Source: Centropus unirufus
Lineage: Eukaryota; Chordata; Aves; Cuculiformes; Centropidae
NCBI GenBank assembly: GCA_013397695.1
Contig: VYZI01000049.1
Location: 2,158,862 to 2,222,861, forward strand
Length of the DNA stretch: 64,000 bases
Direction of reading: 5' to 3'
The position numbers and the translations under genes were made by a program. The notes below the pieces were generated by a model, which saw only the letters and a list, made by a program, of their open reading frames with translations, did not search any database and was not told the origin of the DNA. Shown piece after piece: positions 11,557-25,900 of this stretch (position 1 is its first letter; the number at the start of each line of letters is the position of its first letter).

Positions 11557-14500
11557 TCTACAACTGTTAACTGGTGCTTTAAATTAGAGGTTATCATTTA
11601 CTTGTTATGAGCTTGGAACCAGAAGATAAATAAACAATACAAAAATTTGGGGGGTAGAAGAGGATTCCTTTTCTGAAATTGAGTCTCCATACAGAAGGAA
11701 TTAATTGAGATGTTCTGTATTTTAACTATTTTTCTATAAAAGCTATTAATAAAGCCCATCTGGTACCTTCCAGTTGCCAAAGCACAATTGTTTCTTGAAG
11801 TATTAAACCACATCCTCTTCAGTAGGATAGGATTTTATACCTATAATGCTTCTATTTAAAATAGCAATAACATACTTGGCTCAGGTTTTAAAACTGGCAG
11901 AATATTCATTAATATAAATTTTACTTTTCAGCATTTATGCTTTTAATTATTCCTAATTTAGCTCCCTTGAGGAAACAAAAGTTGCATGATCTGATTCTCA
12001 CCAAATATAATGGTAATACTGGCTTGTGTGATACTTTTTTTGTCTTTAGACTTGAAATCTGCACAATGCTATTACAGTAACATATAGTAATATGATTATT
12101 TTTTTGCATTTCAAACACCACAAAGAAATTTTAAGCAGTCTCTCTATTGAAAGGAAAATATTAAACAGACTGATGTCAATAACATATTCTACAAAACCAA
12201 AAGAAAATTCTAATTGTATTTAATTACACCAAAGAACAAACCAAAAACAAAAGAGCAGCTAACCACATTCTTTAAGATTATAGAGAGAGAAATCAGCCTT
12301 CAGAAAAGTTGTGTTTACTAGGCCAGTGATCACAGTCAAAACATTCCTTTTAACCTCATAGATAAAAATCTTCATGATATCTTTTAGTTACTACCTCTAT
12401 AACATGAAATGCATATATTTAAAAGAAGTTACTGGAAAAATAAAAGCAAACCAAAAACACTGGTGATCTGCAAAGTTCAGGGAACACTGAAAACATTGAA
12501 TGCATTCAAGTTTCTCTGATAAGCTTATTCATACACACATTTTGCCTAGTTATATCTTAATTTGCCTACCTGTTTATGTATTTTGATGCATTCTTCCAGA
12601 CAACTAGAACCTGCCTTTTACATATATACTTCAAAAGACCCAAGTACTTATTTTCAGATCTCATTGTCAGTGTCAAAAACTCTTGCAGAGTTTTGCAATC
12701 TGCCTAGACAATCAAACACCCCTGTCTCTGAGAGACCAGTCCTGAAGATTCTCCTCAAGCAAAAACCCAGAGTACCAAGATACTCCAAATTGCAGCACCT
12801 GAACAAACCAAAAGGAGCATCATGCTCATCTATATTGATAGAGATTAAGATAAAAAAACTGTCACTTCTAATGCAGCCAGGTTTCAGCTTCTCACAGATA
12901 CTAGTCAGGTCCCAGAAGCACGTTCAGAAACTGGCTGGTAGGTAATGTAGTATATGGACTCGACTTATAATATGTTCCTCACGAGACATGAGACTGAGCG
13001 GAAGGTTACAGCTATTCCCTGCACCAGCTCATATTTTTGCAAGGTAACTTCATGAACATCCTCAGCATGTGTGTTATAAAAGAAGAGCATGCTATTAAGG
13101 CATGAATCCCTAACTGAATAAGTGAAACACCTCCCATGGCCAGCTGAAACACCCATTATCAGAGACCACCTACACTGTACTATGTCTCCTCCAGAATAGT
13201 TCACATTGCTAAAAGTATAAGGCCTGTGAAACAGTGGCTTCTAGTCACCTCCTTCCTGTGAAAGAAATGCTACAAGTAGCACAGTTCTCCATAATAGAAA
13301 TATGTCACTTTCAGGGTTTGACAGTCATCTCTGGAGTACATCTAAATCAATGAAGGCTTGAAAAAAATCGTAGGCATTCAGTGCAAAAGGTTTTATGTAT
13401 GTGTGAATACATGGGCTTTTTCTTTCCCCAGCATCAGATGACAGCTTAGTGTAAGGAAGAGACAAGAAACTGAGAAAATACCATCAGTCAATTCCTGGTC
13501 TCTGTCCTTGGGCCGCTAGCCCAAGTAGAAGTTAGAGTAGCTGAGGTTATAAAATTCCTAGAGTAGACCTAAGCTACTTGCTTTTTAGCCAAAAGTCAGC
13601 AGGGGAAGGGTTCCTAAATAGTGTATTTTTCAACAATTAACTGTTTCATAAATTCGTGCTGCTTCAACTGAGATCAGCTAAAGCACCAAAATTGTGAAAA
13701 AATTTCACCTCCCTGCCATTCTGCATGTTGTGATAGGGCAGTTCCCCACTAACCATGAACCTGGAGACTTGGATTGTTATCTAATCTCAAGTTTATTTAA
13801 GAATCAGGGGCACACCTCAGCTGATACAAAACAGCAACCTTTCTTCATTTTCATATTGCTATTGTGGGTTCCCGCAGAAATAAGAAACTGTTGACTTAGG
13901 CCAATTATTTTCTGCAGAGGAATAGCTGTTACGGGCTCAGCAGTATTGTTTCAGTGCGTAGCAACAGTATTCAGCATTGATACAGCAGTTAGGCTGATAT
14001 CTTTCAGCTCTTCAGCAGTACATTCCAGCTGGAAGTCCAGGCTGATGAATGATGTATTTAGACACATAAAATAGACATCCACTTTTCAGTGCACCACGAA
14101 AAGGACAGGAGCTTTTGAAGATATTTCTGTTAAATTCTGCAATTTAGATGTTCTATATGGGGTTGCTCACTCAATAGCTTAACACAGCTGCATTGCTACT
14201 GTCTGAAAATACGTCAAGCAGTCAGGAAGGTAGCTTCTTAATAGCCCTTGGAGCATCAATTGCAGAGCACATGAAAAAACATCACTGATGTCCTTAAAAT
14301 CCCTCTCAGGTACATAAGTCAATATTATTATAATCATCTTATTTTTTACAGTTGTTGAAATTGCAGTAGAGAACTATGATCAGCCTTAGTCAGCATTAGA
14401 ATGTAGAAGGTAGGTCCTCGTATGGCATAAAACTTGTTAATGCCATTGAAATTGAAACAGGAATGAAAGTATCATATTTTTTGAGAATCTGCACTTACAA

Positions 14501-15721
14501 AATGAGAGTTCCTTAATTGTTATTGTGGGTAATTTTATTAGGAGATGGAGAGCTTACAGAAAGCAAATGAATTGCAAAAACTCAGACATTTCCTACCTAA
14601 GAGTATTAAATTACATTTCAAAATAAATAGCATTTAAATACTTTTCAGCAGAAGAAATTGCTGTGATTGCTTCAGAGATGTTATGCAGAACTGGCTGCAG
14701 CTGTCACATGCTGGCCTACACCGTGCTGTATAATCTCCTTTACAATAGGGAGTTAGGTGATTGAAGGTCCAAGTTCACCAAAGATTTTTCAGGTAAGCAG
14801 TCTAATGACTGTGTGTAAATGAGGAAATTCATCATTAAGGAAAGTGAATGGAAATCAGCTATTGCATCCTGTTTTATGGTCATTGACAAGCTGTATGCAA
14901 ACTTTGTTTGTCTTTCTCCTATAGACATTTGTGCCCATCTAATTGACATCTCACCCTAAGGCTCAATGTCAGTATGGTAGAAGTAATGCAAGTGGAAATC
15001 AATATGCAGGGATCTGGATAAAGGCAGGAAAGCAGTGATGGCCAGGGTGTGTCATCTCCTCCATATTTCTAAGTTTCTGTTATGGAATACAGGGGCAGCT
15101 CCAGATTTAAATGAAAGCCACTCTAGTCTCTAGGATCATTTATACAAGGGAATTTCACTCTGCATTTCTGCACGCTAAGGAGCCCATCTTTTCACTGAAA
15201 TATAAGTCATACTTTGAGAGCTTCACTTCATGTCAGGGAGATTTCCACCCATTTTGAATGCTCAAAATAATACTGTTTTAAAATGTAGTAATATTTTAAT
15301 ACTTTAACAATGGTAACTAATAAGAGACACAAGGAGGACCCAATCTAAGTAAATCTCCAGGCCTGTCACTTTATATAACTCCACTGATTTACCTCACACA
15401 ACCTTAAATGGCAAAGTATTAAAGCCATCAGTGTTAGTGATGATGACAAAAGGGTGTATAAGGAGATAAATTACTGGCTGTTCTTTGCTGGTCCAATGAA
15501 CTAGCTGTCCACTTTGGGATGGAAGGGAGATTTACACCTGAAAAATTTTCTTGTCTTGCAGGTTTGCAAAGGCAGCCTACAGATCCCAGGTTTAGTGATG
15601 TCCCTGAACTGGGGCAAAGCCACCACATTCCTTTTAATTTAAGCAACTTGGCAGTCTTTTCGCAACAATTTTTTAAGGGCTACTCTTCAAGGCAGAGTTT
15701 AAAATCCAGTTGAGGGAAGTA
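11557..15721. other. AT-rich non-coding DNA, no gene supported
   Basis: No recognisable repeat or domain was seen. The longest frame (plus 12562-12945, 127 codons) has unremarkable low-complexity composition, no hydrophobic or catalytic signature and no convincing flanking splice structure, so I treat it as chance. Confidence 0.65.
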
Positions 15722-16253
15722 ATTGTCCTTCTCTTCTCTGCACTAGTGAGGCCCTACCTCAAGTATTGTGTGCAGTTTTGGGTGCCACAGTATATTTTTA
15801 TGTCAAGCTACCGAAGAGTGTCCAGAGGGCCAAAAAGTTGGTGAAGGGTCTAGAGGGGAAGTTGTATGAGCAGCTGCTGAAGCCACTTGATCTGTTCATC
15901 CTGGAGAAGCGGAGACTGAGGGGGGACCTTACAGTAGATTAATGCTTCTTCACGAGGTGAGGAAGAGGAGCAGGAACTTTTCTCTCTGGTGACCAATGAT
16001 AGTACCCAAAAGAAATGGCAGGAAGATGTGCCAGGGAAGGTTTAGGTTGGATATTAGAAAAGGTTCTTCACTCAGAGGGTGGTGGAGCACTGGAACAATG
16101 TCCCCATGGATGTAGTCATAGTACCAAGCCTAACAATATTCAAGAAGCATTTGAAGAATGCATCCAGGCACCTGGTGTAAATTTTGATGTTGTCCTATTC
16201 AGGGATAGGAGTTGGACCAACTCAAGTCATTCGGTGATTCTGTGATTCTGTGA
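15722..16253 (+). mobile_element. CR1 LINE, 5'-truncated, complete 3' end
   Basis: The plus strand begins in reverse-transcriptase C-terminal sequence (SALVRPYLKYCVQFWVPQ-like text near 15740-15800, with frameshifts). It passes through a segment matching VQRAKKLVKGLEGKLYE and LEKRRLRGDL, then a non-coding 3' UTR, and ends at 16253 in two copies of gattctgtg, the CR1 terminal repeat. The QEAFEEC-type text at 16140-16165 corresponds to the F.RRLD end of the ORF2 protein in other copies. Stops and frameshifts show a dead copy. Confidence 0.93.
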
Positions 16254-16330
16254 CATGATGTAGAGATGAAAGCCTTCCTAATCCACCACTGATTCTTTGT
16301 TCTGTCCAGAGCCTGGGCTCAGAATTTCAC

Positions 16331-16347
16331 AAAAAAAAAAAAAAAAA
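16331..16347 (+). repeat. A17 homopolymer
   Basis: A run of 17 adenines lies 78 bases after the CR1 3' end. CR1 does not end in poly(A), and no retrocopied coding sequence is visible upstream, so this is a simple homopolymer. Confidence 0.9.
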
Positions 16348-17812
16348 GGAAGGCTTTATGGACTGAAAGTATTGCTTTCAAAACAAGCTCAAACATCTTG
16401 CATCAAACTGTTTGTGAACTGGCAGAGGCAACACAATCATGGGAATAAATTTATAGGTAGGATAAAGCTGTCTCTTTGAATCATAAATTGACTGCAACCA
16501 GAAAATCACAGTTCTCAGACACTATGGTGTTCAATGATGCTTTAAAGACCACCCATGCCCGAAAACAGCCTGCCAAATGTCAAAAATGTGATTAACTGGA
16601 AGTAAAAGCTAAAATAATTCCTACCTAAATTCCCCTTGGGGAATGGATATTTTATACTGTCCTCAGTATAAGCAAGTGTTTTATGCACATAGTTCAAACC
16701 TGTACCAAAGCACTACCTATCAGAATTGACATTTAAACAGCTTTCACACTGTAGGATTTTTGAGCAATAATAATACTTCAAACTTCTACAGAAATTTAAT
16801 CCAATAATCTCAGAGTGGTTTAAGAGCAATAATTAATTTAAACTTCATGAAGAGGTAGAGACACTTTTCACACTAGGCAAATTAGAAGTAGATTTTCGGA
16901 GGTATCATACATGGTTGCACACCTGTCAAGAAACAGAGCTGGAGACTGGATCCCTGGGGCATCTTGTGCAAATGCCCTGCATCAAGCATCAGATATGGCA
17001 GTGTATGTGCTATATGTGCTCCTCTGAATAGTCAGCAAATTTTCATTATAATGAAGACAATGTGAAGGTTTTTTTAGTAAGTATTTACAATAAATGCAAT
17101 TATTAACTCTAGGTGACTTAATTTTGGTTTAATATGTTGGGTTTTTAATTTTTCTTTCCCTCTAAGTGAGATTTTCTCTATTACTAAACAGTCAGTAAAG
17201 ATGTAGAGAGAGAGTTACCAAGGGCTGAGTACATTAGTCTCAAATGTCTTTTCAGTGTATTAAATTGTTTTCAATTACCTCCTAATACAGCTCCAGGGAG
17301 CCCTGGAGAATGGAAGGATTAGTAGAATAATGAGTTTAAATTATTTAAGGGTTTGAGTTTCCCCCCACCCTCTCTTATTATGTGACTTTGTTGGATATAA
17401 TCCTAGACTAGAGGTATTTGACAGTACAAGCAAGGTTACACCTAACAAGTAGTCTTGATCACAAATCAAAGGGCTACAAGAACATGGTATGAAAATGCAA
17501 ATTTCTCCTCCCTCTCCAAGAAAATGCATTGAAAAAGGGTATGGAAGCCTGTTCTGTTTTGCACTCATTGAAACAAGGTGACTATGTTAGCAGTAATTGA
17601 AACTGATCGATAAGACAGTTGTGAATGGTAGCTGGATTTATCAGTGCAAGAGATCCACTCTTACTTTATTGCATCATGACATAAGAAAACTCAAAAATTC
17701 AGTGAGCTGAATTGCCAATTGAATTAAATTTCAAGGAGAGATAAACCAATTAGCAGAGATTTGTCTGCCTCTCTCTGAGAGCCACTTGCATGGCCATCAC
17801 CACACATATTTG

Positions 17813-17832
17813 AATATCTATTATTAGATATT
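17813..17832. repeat. Short perfect hairpin
   Basis: The arms aatatcta (17813-17820) and tagatatt (17825-17832) are perfect reverse complements separated by ttat. At this AT content a hairpin of this size can arise by chance in a 64-kb window. Confidence 0.8.
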
Positions 17833-18237
17833 TTTTATTTTAATAAGATCCTCATGAGTTAGTGAAATTTCAGTTCAGAAATTGGAGAGACAATATCACA
17901 TGCTAAAGGTCACGCTGAAAGCTCAGGAGAGGCCAGGAATGCATCCAATATCTCCTACATTTGGTACTACAGTAGGTTTGAACACTTTTTTGAGCAATGT
18001 TTTTTATCTCGCTGGAATTATTTAGTAAAAATCTAAAGTTCAGGGGGAAAAAAAAAATCAGGATTTGGTTTTTCCTCCCCACACTTGCAGGTCCAACATT
18101 GATCTTCTTGGAAAACAGACTTGTGCCAGCTTATTGAAAAGATCCAAGATCCATCAAGCAGAGTAAGAACCAAAAGCTGTGAATACCTTGGGCTCAGGCA
18201 AAACCTCAAGCACAAATGAGTGTATTTTTGGTTAACT

Positions 18238-18300
18238 GTGTATGGGCGTGTGTGTGTATGTATGCACACACACATGTATTTATGTATGTATCTTTGTTTC
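18238..18300. repeat. TG/CA and TATG microsatellite
   Basis: Alternating GTGTGT, GTATGTATG, CACACACA and TATGTATG blocks make an impure dinucleotide/tetranucleotide microsatellite. Confidence 0.85.
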
Positions 18301-19832
18301 TGTGCTCTGTTTCTTGCTTCATTTTTCATTTTGTTTCCATTTTTCTCCTCCTACTTTAAAAAGAAACTCTATAGGAGAAGTTTTGGTTTATCCCCACTAG
18401 AAGAAGGGAAAAATTTATGTGGGCAGACAGACATGGTTTGTTGTTTGGGTTTTTTTTTCTCTGTTCTTCTGTAACATGAGATTATTAGAATAGCATACAC
18501 AAAATTATGACAGAACTAGAGAAATTAGCAAAAATGCACCCAAGCCTCAACTTCCATAAAATTGATCCAAACACTGGATAATCTTAATTGAGATTTTTTT
18601 CCCCAGCATTTTACCACCAGGATTTGTCCAGAGATCACAGCTAGGCAAAAGATATTAGTCTCCTACTATAGAGCTATAATATACTTTCCATTTCTTTCAC
18701 TCTTCCTGTCATGACAGACTCAGCCTTCAGAAGGTATCAGTACATTATGATTAATCCTATGAAAAGTGACCAGTAGATTTTCAAGGAGCCTTGATCCATA
18801 TTAGTCTTCATCCTCCTCTAAGGTACTATTAGCCAGCACACTTAGGGGATCCTCTTTTCTGCTCAGCCTAAGGTCAGACAGCTGAAGTTAGAGAAATCAG
18901 AGACCTTTGACACCTTATCTTCACGCCAGGAAGAGTGAAATATGAATTCACCCTTCAATAAGTAACATGAAGACAGCTCTATCCACAATCAAGCAGCATA
19001 ATTCACAATAGTAATACAAGTCTTTTCACAGTGAGGGAAAAGAGACCCAGCCACCATACAAAATGACCCCAAACTATTTTAAAACACAGGAGAAGCTACA
19101 GGTATTATTGCCTTTTAAGCATTATAATGGTAGTAGTTTTCGGATGATTTCCTAATAATTTTGGATGTAGCTCACATAAAGATGAGAGCTACAAAGCAGG
19201 ACTGTAGACAGAGACATTCTAGCTCTGCTAATTCTCTTGCTAAAACCCTGGTTGCATTCACATATAACCCAGAATTTAAAAGACTGCATGCCATAATAGA
19301 ATTCTACTTGGGAACCCCCAATCAGCAGTAGATGCTTTGGGAGTATGTTAAATACTTCCCCATATCCCCAGGACACTGCCAGGTCCAAGTTTATATACAG
19401 TGGCACAGGAATCTGGAGCCATGGAAGGGGCATGTGCATATCATCTGAGTGCTCTTCTTCTGTTCTTTGTAACATGTGTTAATGTGAATAGATTTAAAGT
19501 TTTAGGCTAAAGTAAATTAACTACATTAGGTATAATGACAAATTATGCAGATTTATACTGGATAATCAGTTGGTGTGCTTGCCATCAGAGATGGTTGTCC
19601 AAACAGAAGTTTCAACTTGAGGAAATATGTTCAGTTTGTTTCCACTAGGTACATGACTTCAGTCTCCTAGAATACTACCTCGTGAATGTCTCTAAAACTG
19701 CAGTTCCCTAATATGTTCAGGTTTCCTCTTGTTCTTTTTGAGCTTTGATGGATACATCCACCTCCACTCCTCTTTAGGTCCTTTATTTTGGACACAAATC
19801 CTAAAAATGTTTACTAAACTGTCCTATAACAA

Positions 19833-19952
19833 GTGTTGGTTGACAGCTGACTGAACATGAGCCAGCAGTGTGCCCAGGTGGCCATGAAAGCCAATGGCAT
19901 CTTGACTTGTGTCAGAAAATAGTGTGGCCAGGGAAGTAATTCTGCCCATCAC
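19833..19952 (+). mobile_element. Internal CR1 LINE fragment
   Basis: Plus-strand text reads LNMSQQCAQVAMKANGILTCVRK, followed by a stop and CGQGSN. It matches the CR1 pattern NMSQQ.AQVA.KANGILA.IRNSVA, found just upstream of the C-terminal domain. The same region is visible in the minus-strand copies near 11020 and 42200. The piece has neither the CR1 3' end nor a long coding extension, which is unusual because CR1 copies normally keep their 3' end. Later deletion or rearrangement probably removed the rest. Confidence 0.8.
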
Positions 19953-22900
19953 CTTAGCACAAAGGAGGAACTATTATGGAGACAGAAGTTGAAGCAAAAT
20001 TCAAAAAGTTCTGCCAACTTTGTTTTCCTAAATTGTCAGAAACAGCTAAGTAGCAAATATCACGCAGACTGAAATTATATTGTACAGCCTTTCTGCTTGC
20101 AGAGACACTTCCCTGATTAAGTGTCTTACTGAATAATTGCCAAATATATGAAATTCGGGACTCTTTCATCTCTCTTTTTATAGCACCATTAAGCTTGTTT
20201 CTCTGTGTGATGGGCGTATTGATTTGGTTCATGCAGGGATACTGCAGGTTGTTAGGAGCTCTGTAGTGGAAGAGTACTCTTTTTCAGTCATGTAATCTAC
20301 ATGTATTTTTTTTCAATCCATTCCATCACCGCAGGTGCTAGGACCAGTGCATTAACTGCTTTTTGTTTGACTTCAATGTTTATGCAGGGGGCCCACACAA
20401 AACAGTCAAGACTTATGAGGCAGGGTTTCTGGCACATAGAAAATGTACTGACCATGAAGTAGTCTGTAAGTTGCACCCTGCCACTTTAAAGAGAGTTTCT
20501 AGATCATTCTGGAAGCAACTGCATAGTTTGACCATATTTATCCACAATAAACAAATATTGCATCAGCCAAATAACTCTTATTATCAAACCTTGTTTCACA
20601 AAGACACAAATAGCTTGCCTGTTTCTCCCTGGGGAGATGTACTTTTGTCCGATCTTGCAATTTACAAGAAATAAAGATGTTGTCTATATGAACAATCAAC
20701 CGACTATTGTGTTGTTCATGAATTTGGCCTCCTAGGGTTTATATTTGGACCTTGGTTACCATAGATAAACTCTACAGCACTAGCAATGCTAATGACCTCT
20801 GCTGTGCATAGTTAACACTATACAGCAGAGTTCATCATGTCAGCTGCCAAACAACTGCATTTTGACCCAGCACCTCAGTTAAGCCACCCTTCTTGCCCTG
20901 CCTCAATGCCACCACAGCTGGGAGATTAGAGAGGCATGAGAGTTCACCAGGCACTTAATGCAACAACCTCTCCAGATGGATATTATGGATCTGATGAACA
21001 TGAAGGATGGGTGCCACAGGACCATTGCAAAGCCACATACGGATACTTGGGTAGCAGTTATAGGTGCTGTTATCTCACTTTGTGAAAATATGGGAACAAG
21101 TTAATAGTTGCCATTGTGATGCCAAGGGGTCAGATTGGCCTTCAAGATAAGACAGGACTGGAGACAGTTATTTACTTCTCATTGTTTCAGCAGGCTTTTG
21201 TTATGATCACAAGCAATTCACATAAGCTCGCCAGACTTTCTTTTTCTTATTAGTAACAGAGGTAGTGATATCCATCTCTCAGGGATGCCATGTTCATTAC
21301 TACGTATTCAAGGTACTCAGCAGTCACTAATGCTCATCTTAAGCTTGTCAAATGCAGTAGAGTGATCCACATTGAGTTCAGTAGGCTTTGGGGTAAGTCA
21401 TACAGGGAAGCAATTCCCTGTTACAATATGGCATAGCATGAATCCTACTAAGAACCCGAATAACTTCAAAAGAAAATGGTTACAAAGAGAAATCTCCACC
21501 TTTATAAGCAGCACATTGAAATGAAGGACCTAAAGCAAAGAGCACCATAGGAAAATCTTGGGAAGAAAGGACATTAGGTGAGAGAATTTGGTTGTAGTAG
21601 CCCTTCAGAACCAGGGAAGATTGCAAAACTCAAGATCAGAAAAATTTGCTCAAAGTAGCTGCCTTTGATGATAGGAAAAGTAGATGCTGTTGGCTACCTA
21701 ACTAACATGCTTAAGTATAAAGTAAACAGATGACTGCAATACCTTACTGAGTAAACCAGGTCTGAGCAATATGTTCTTGCTCTCATGTTGTATCAATTTA
21801 AATGTCTTCTCACAATGACGACCATGTGATAATTTTTTGCCTTAAAACAAATTTTAGAACTGTCAACTTCAGCAATTCCACAGTGTCTTTTCTATATTAA
21901 ACACCAGTGGTAAAGAGGCTTGAACACCATCCTAAGTCTCCATTGCTTTGGTTATACCAGTAAACAAATAAGGCTGACTATCATTATCTAGATGAGAAGT
22001 TTACTGGATTGCCATAGCCTGCATCATACAGCTAAAGCTAAACTCTTATCACAAGTTGAACAGGACAGATGAGAAGCCTCTATTTGGATAAAAACATATT
22101 CCTCTTTACCATTTTCTGTCCCCCAGTTTATATACAATACAGGCAATAAACAATTACATCCCCTTGTTACCAAAATATTTCTTAAATTTAAAATAGCTTT
22201 TGTGGATAAAGATACAGAACAAATAGAAATCTTCAGAGCAACAGAGAAACATGATTTTTGTTTTCTCTACGATTTCCTGGGCTTGTTTCTGAAATTAAAT
22301 ATGCTAATAATATTGGGGTAATTTAAAGAATTAGATTCTTGCAAAATTTCAAATTAAAACTGCGCATTTTTTTCCTATTCTGGTAGTGTTGTTTTCCTAC
22401 ATTGTCAATGTCATGCATTTCACTTCATGCAGAGAGAAAATACTTAATGAAAAGTATTATAAATGGCATTACTTATGCATTTTCCTCATTTATTTCTTCA
22501 TTCTCGAGAGGTTCAACTTTGCTATCTCATCTCACTTTTATATGTTCAATCAATATCTGTATTGGCAAATATCAGGCTCATATCGTACCAATTATTGGAA
22601 AATTAGATCCTGACACAAGCCCCTGGTTTCTCATGAACATATTTCCGATGGCTATACATTGTATTATAATTAATAGATGTGCATTTTGTCAGCTCCTAAC
22701 ATAGTTTTAGCCTGAACTTTTCCCTATTGTATTTAATACCACAGGGATGCTCTGTGAGCTACACTATTTCATGTGATTCAAACGTGAAGAGCTGTTCAAT
22801 AGTGCAGTAAGCTTTCTTTGCCTGAATAGCGATGGCAGTACTGATTACCTTTAATAACGTTATTATGCTGTGTGCACAAATCAGGCACAAAGAGCAATCA

Positions 22901-25900
22901 GGTGAAGAACTAGATTGTTTTAATAAAAAAAAATATATCTTTATCCTTGCTACATGTCTACTGGACCTTGAAAATAGTAATAGGATGGCCTTTAAATTCC
23001 AACTGCTTTGATAAGAGATGAGAGGTGAAGCCAAATACATTTCTTTTGGTTTAGTAGCTATAGCTCGCAGGGACTGCTTAGTGCCTAGAGGTTACTTAAA
23101 GTGGAAATTATGAAATAAGGACTTAAACTACATATGTTTGTACAGATGTATAAATAATTTCATAATGACACATTATATGCAGATGGAGATGCTCACATGA
23201 ATACAGAGAGACCAAACTTCCACAATCAGGCCAAAAGAACAAGGAAATTAAAAGAAAAAACAAGGGAAATCCCAACCCATCAGAGGCTCAATTGGTTCTA
23301 GATGAATAAAGAGCAGTCCCATACTAACTTAAAAAAATTCTTCAATAAAAATCAGTGGTTTTTATTTCATTTGTCTGCAACCCTCTCCTGATATGTTCAG
23401 TTGCTCACAATGTGATTTTTCATATACCCATGCAGAACTGCTGCTGAGGGTGTTGTTCCTCTTAACACCCTAATGTGTCTGGATAATGCCACCTAAATGA
23501 AAAATGTGTCCCATAAGCAGATTGTCTCCTTTTTAAGGGATCAAGATCTTCCCAGAAGATACCTCACATACTCATATATGAACAGACACCTCTTGAAAAC
23601 TTGAAGCCTTGAACATGTGGTTAATACCAGCCATATTGGTTTCTTTTGTCCTATCTTGCCAAAGAGTTGGACATGGGTTGAAGGAAAATTTAAATACTTA
23701 GGGAAAGAAGGGCTCTTCTCTCGGAGGACCCTAAATGGCTCATTCAGTTTTCAAGTGAGATTCAAAAGTCCTGACAACTTGAACCACTTAATCCATTTCG
23801 AGTCTGGCAACTATTTGTCATTGCCCTGCAAACTCTTCCTGGGAATCAGGTCCTTGCTGGGCTGAATGTGGACAACATTGTCCTTTCCTTGTTTGGTGTT
23901 GTTTGTAGTACCTGGATGATGGACATGTTGTCAAATATAAGGAAACAATTTCTTGACTGCCCTTTCATTTTACTCTTTCTGCCTTATTCAGATATTCAAG
24001 GCTTTTTTTGCATTCTTTCTTCCTTATTTCTCATCTTTTAAAAATTCCTTTCAGGCAAGGTAACTTAGCCTTAGGCAACACACTTGTGCAGATGACACAA
24101 AGATCATAGGTATTTAGCCTAAAGGGAGACGTAAACTTTTGATGAGTGCTGTTAAATCATAAAATAAAAAAGAAACATAGATTAATGCAAACCATTGCAA
24201 ATCATAGAAAAACTTTATTCTAATGAAGGGAAATTGAGCACAGGTATAGATTAGAAATGTACTCAAATCTTAGTAGTTTCAAACTTTGCCTTCAGTTTCC
24301 TGGCAAAATCCCCAACTGGCATACCCTCAAAGTAGAAACATTATCTATGGCCTACTTCTCAAAATGGTTTAAATCATTGGCAACATACTGAGGATTCATC
24401 CGGTGCTGTGAATTATGCAAACTAGGTGGTTTTATATCATTGATTTCTCAGATATTTACTGTCTTAGGATCATAATAGGCTTATTCAGTGATGGTATTAA
24501 CATTTAACAGTGGACCTGGAGACAGATGACACTTGAACCTCCCTTTGACAGCTCCATACGCACCATGACAAGGGCTTGAGTTTGCTCTTGCCACAAGACA
24601 GTAAAGATCGTGAACATTTTCCTGCTGTCCCATGGGAGCTCGCCATCCTTCTTGGCTCAACATCTGCTCAACCATTTGAACATACAAAGAAAATATATAA
24701 AGTAGCATCACTACTTCTAACAAAGAGGGGAAACAACCTTTTCACTGGCTGGCTTTTGCTGGAGACATTGAGTCACTTCTCTGCAAGTAAACAAATCAGG
24801 GATACTCAGGCTATCCAGGTTCAGCAGAAGATCCCAGACTAGCCTTGTGGCTGAATCGATATGCAAAACCAGAGACACCAGGTGATGCACACAGGAGAGC
24901 TGAGGAGATGAGTCAGAAGAAATTTCGCTAAGTGTATAAGCCTGCTCCTGGGTCTTCTGCCAGTTGGCAGAGAGTGTGGCAGTCTCATTAAGTTTCACGT
25001 GCTGTGCTGCTCACTTCCAGGTTGGGGAGGGAGGACTGGGGGCAGCTTCTTATTTCACTCAACTTGAACTGGAAAAAAAATCATCAAGAGGTGTTTCCAC
25101 CCACCTTGCTGATGATGCCTGGCAAGAATTAGAGATGCCTCTCCAAACATAATGCTATTCAGAGTTTTATGCTCCTCTCTTCAATTCACATCTAAGGCTC
25201 TGTGGAGAGAAACACTTTTTTCTGGCAAGGATAGCACTAGACTGCAGCATAGGAGGTCCTGATGAGTGGCTGAGAGCCAAATAACATAAGGTGAAGCATT
25301 ATTATGAATTCAAACAGTAGTGCCAGAGCTTGTTTCTTCCTTTAGTAAGCATAGATTTGGCATTTCAGATTTAAATTAAGAAGCTGATTATTTTACCTCA
25401 ACTACTTAAATAAAGATGGAATGCTAAGTGGCACCCCATCTTTCCGCCGGGATAAACTGCAAAGATCTTTTTATTTATTTATTTATTTAACCAGCTAAAC
25501 CCCTTTGTCCAATAAGAACAAAACCAATATACTTCTGGGAAGGATGTTTTTGGGCTGGTGGGATACATACCCCCTGAAGAACCTTTCCTTCACTATGAAG
25601 GAGGAGAGGAGTGGGACTTGCTGAAAACTGTACATTTTGAGCATTTTCCTCACCATTCTTAAAGCTTGCATTCTCACTACTTTCCAAACCGCCAGTTTCC
25701 CCAAGCACCATTGTAATACTTTTGTTCAGAAAACCATCCTTAAAAAGGACAATTCAAAACAGGTTGCAGTTGTTTTACATGAAATTTTTATTTCTATAAC
25801 TCATTTCTTACTTTGACGAAATATAGCTTTGATGGGTCTCAGTTTCCTGCTTCCTTCTCCTGTTTTTTCTCATAAAGATAAATTCACAAACTACCAGAAT

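Larger units (their letters stand above)
16354..19832. other. AT-rich non-coding DNA, no gene supported
   Basis: Open frames are short and unrecognisable; the largest, minus 19152-19475 (107 codons), shows no family motif. The stretch includes a perfect 8-bp inverted repeat around a 4-base spacer at 17813-17832 and a TG/CA-rich microsatellite near 18238-18300. The AT-rich part at 16700-17120 has no repeat that I recognise. Confidence 0.65.

Noticed and set aside
12562..12945. 127-codon plus-strand open frame.
   Set aside because: No domain, no signal peptide and no splice or promoter context. The length is not surprising for 64 kb read in six frames.
16331..16347. Poly(A) run as the tail of a processed pseudogene.
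   Set aside because: No coding or UTR-like retrocopy precedes it. The 78 bases between it and the CR1 end are ordinary sequence.
20340..21170. Mixed-composition segment with an AATAAA near 20671, considered as an LTR or DNA-transposon remnant.
   Set aside because: No TATA/AATAAA pair, no TG...CA ends, no terminal repeats and no transposase motif that I could recognise.
24090..24125. CADDTKIIG text resembling the CR1 palm box.
   Set aside because: No neighbouring CR1 sequence on either side, so the match is too short to call.
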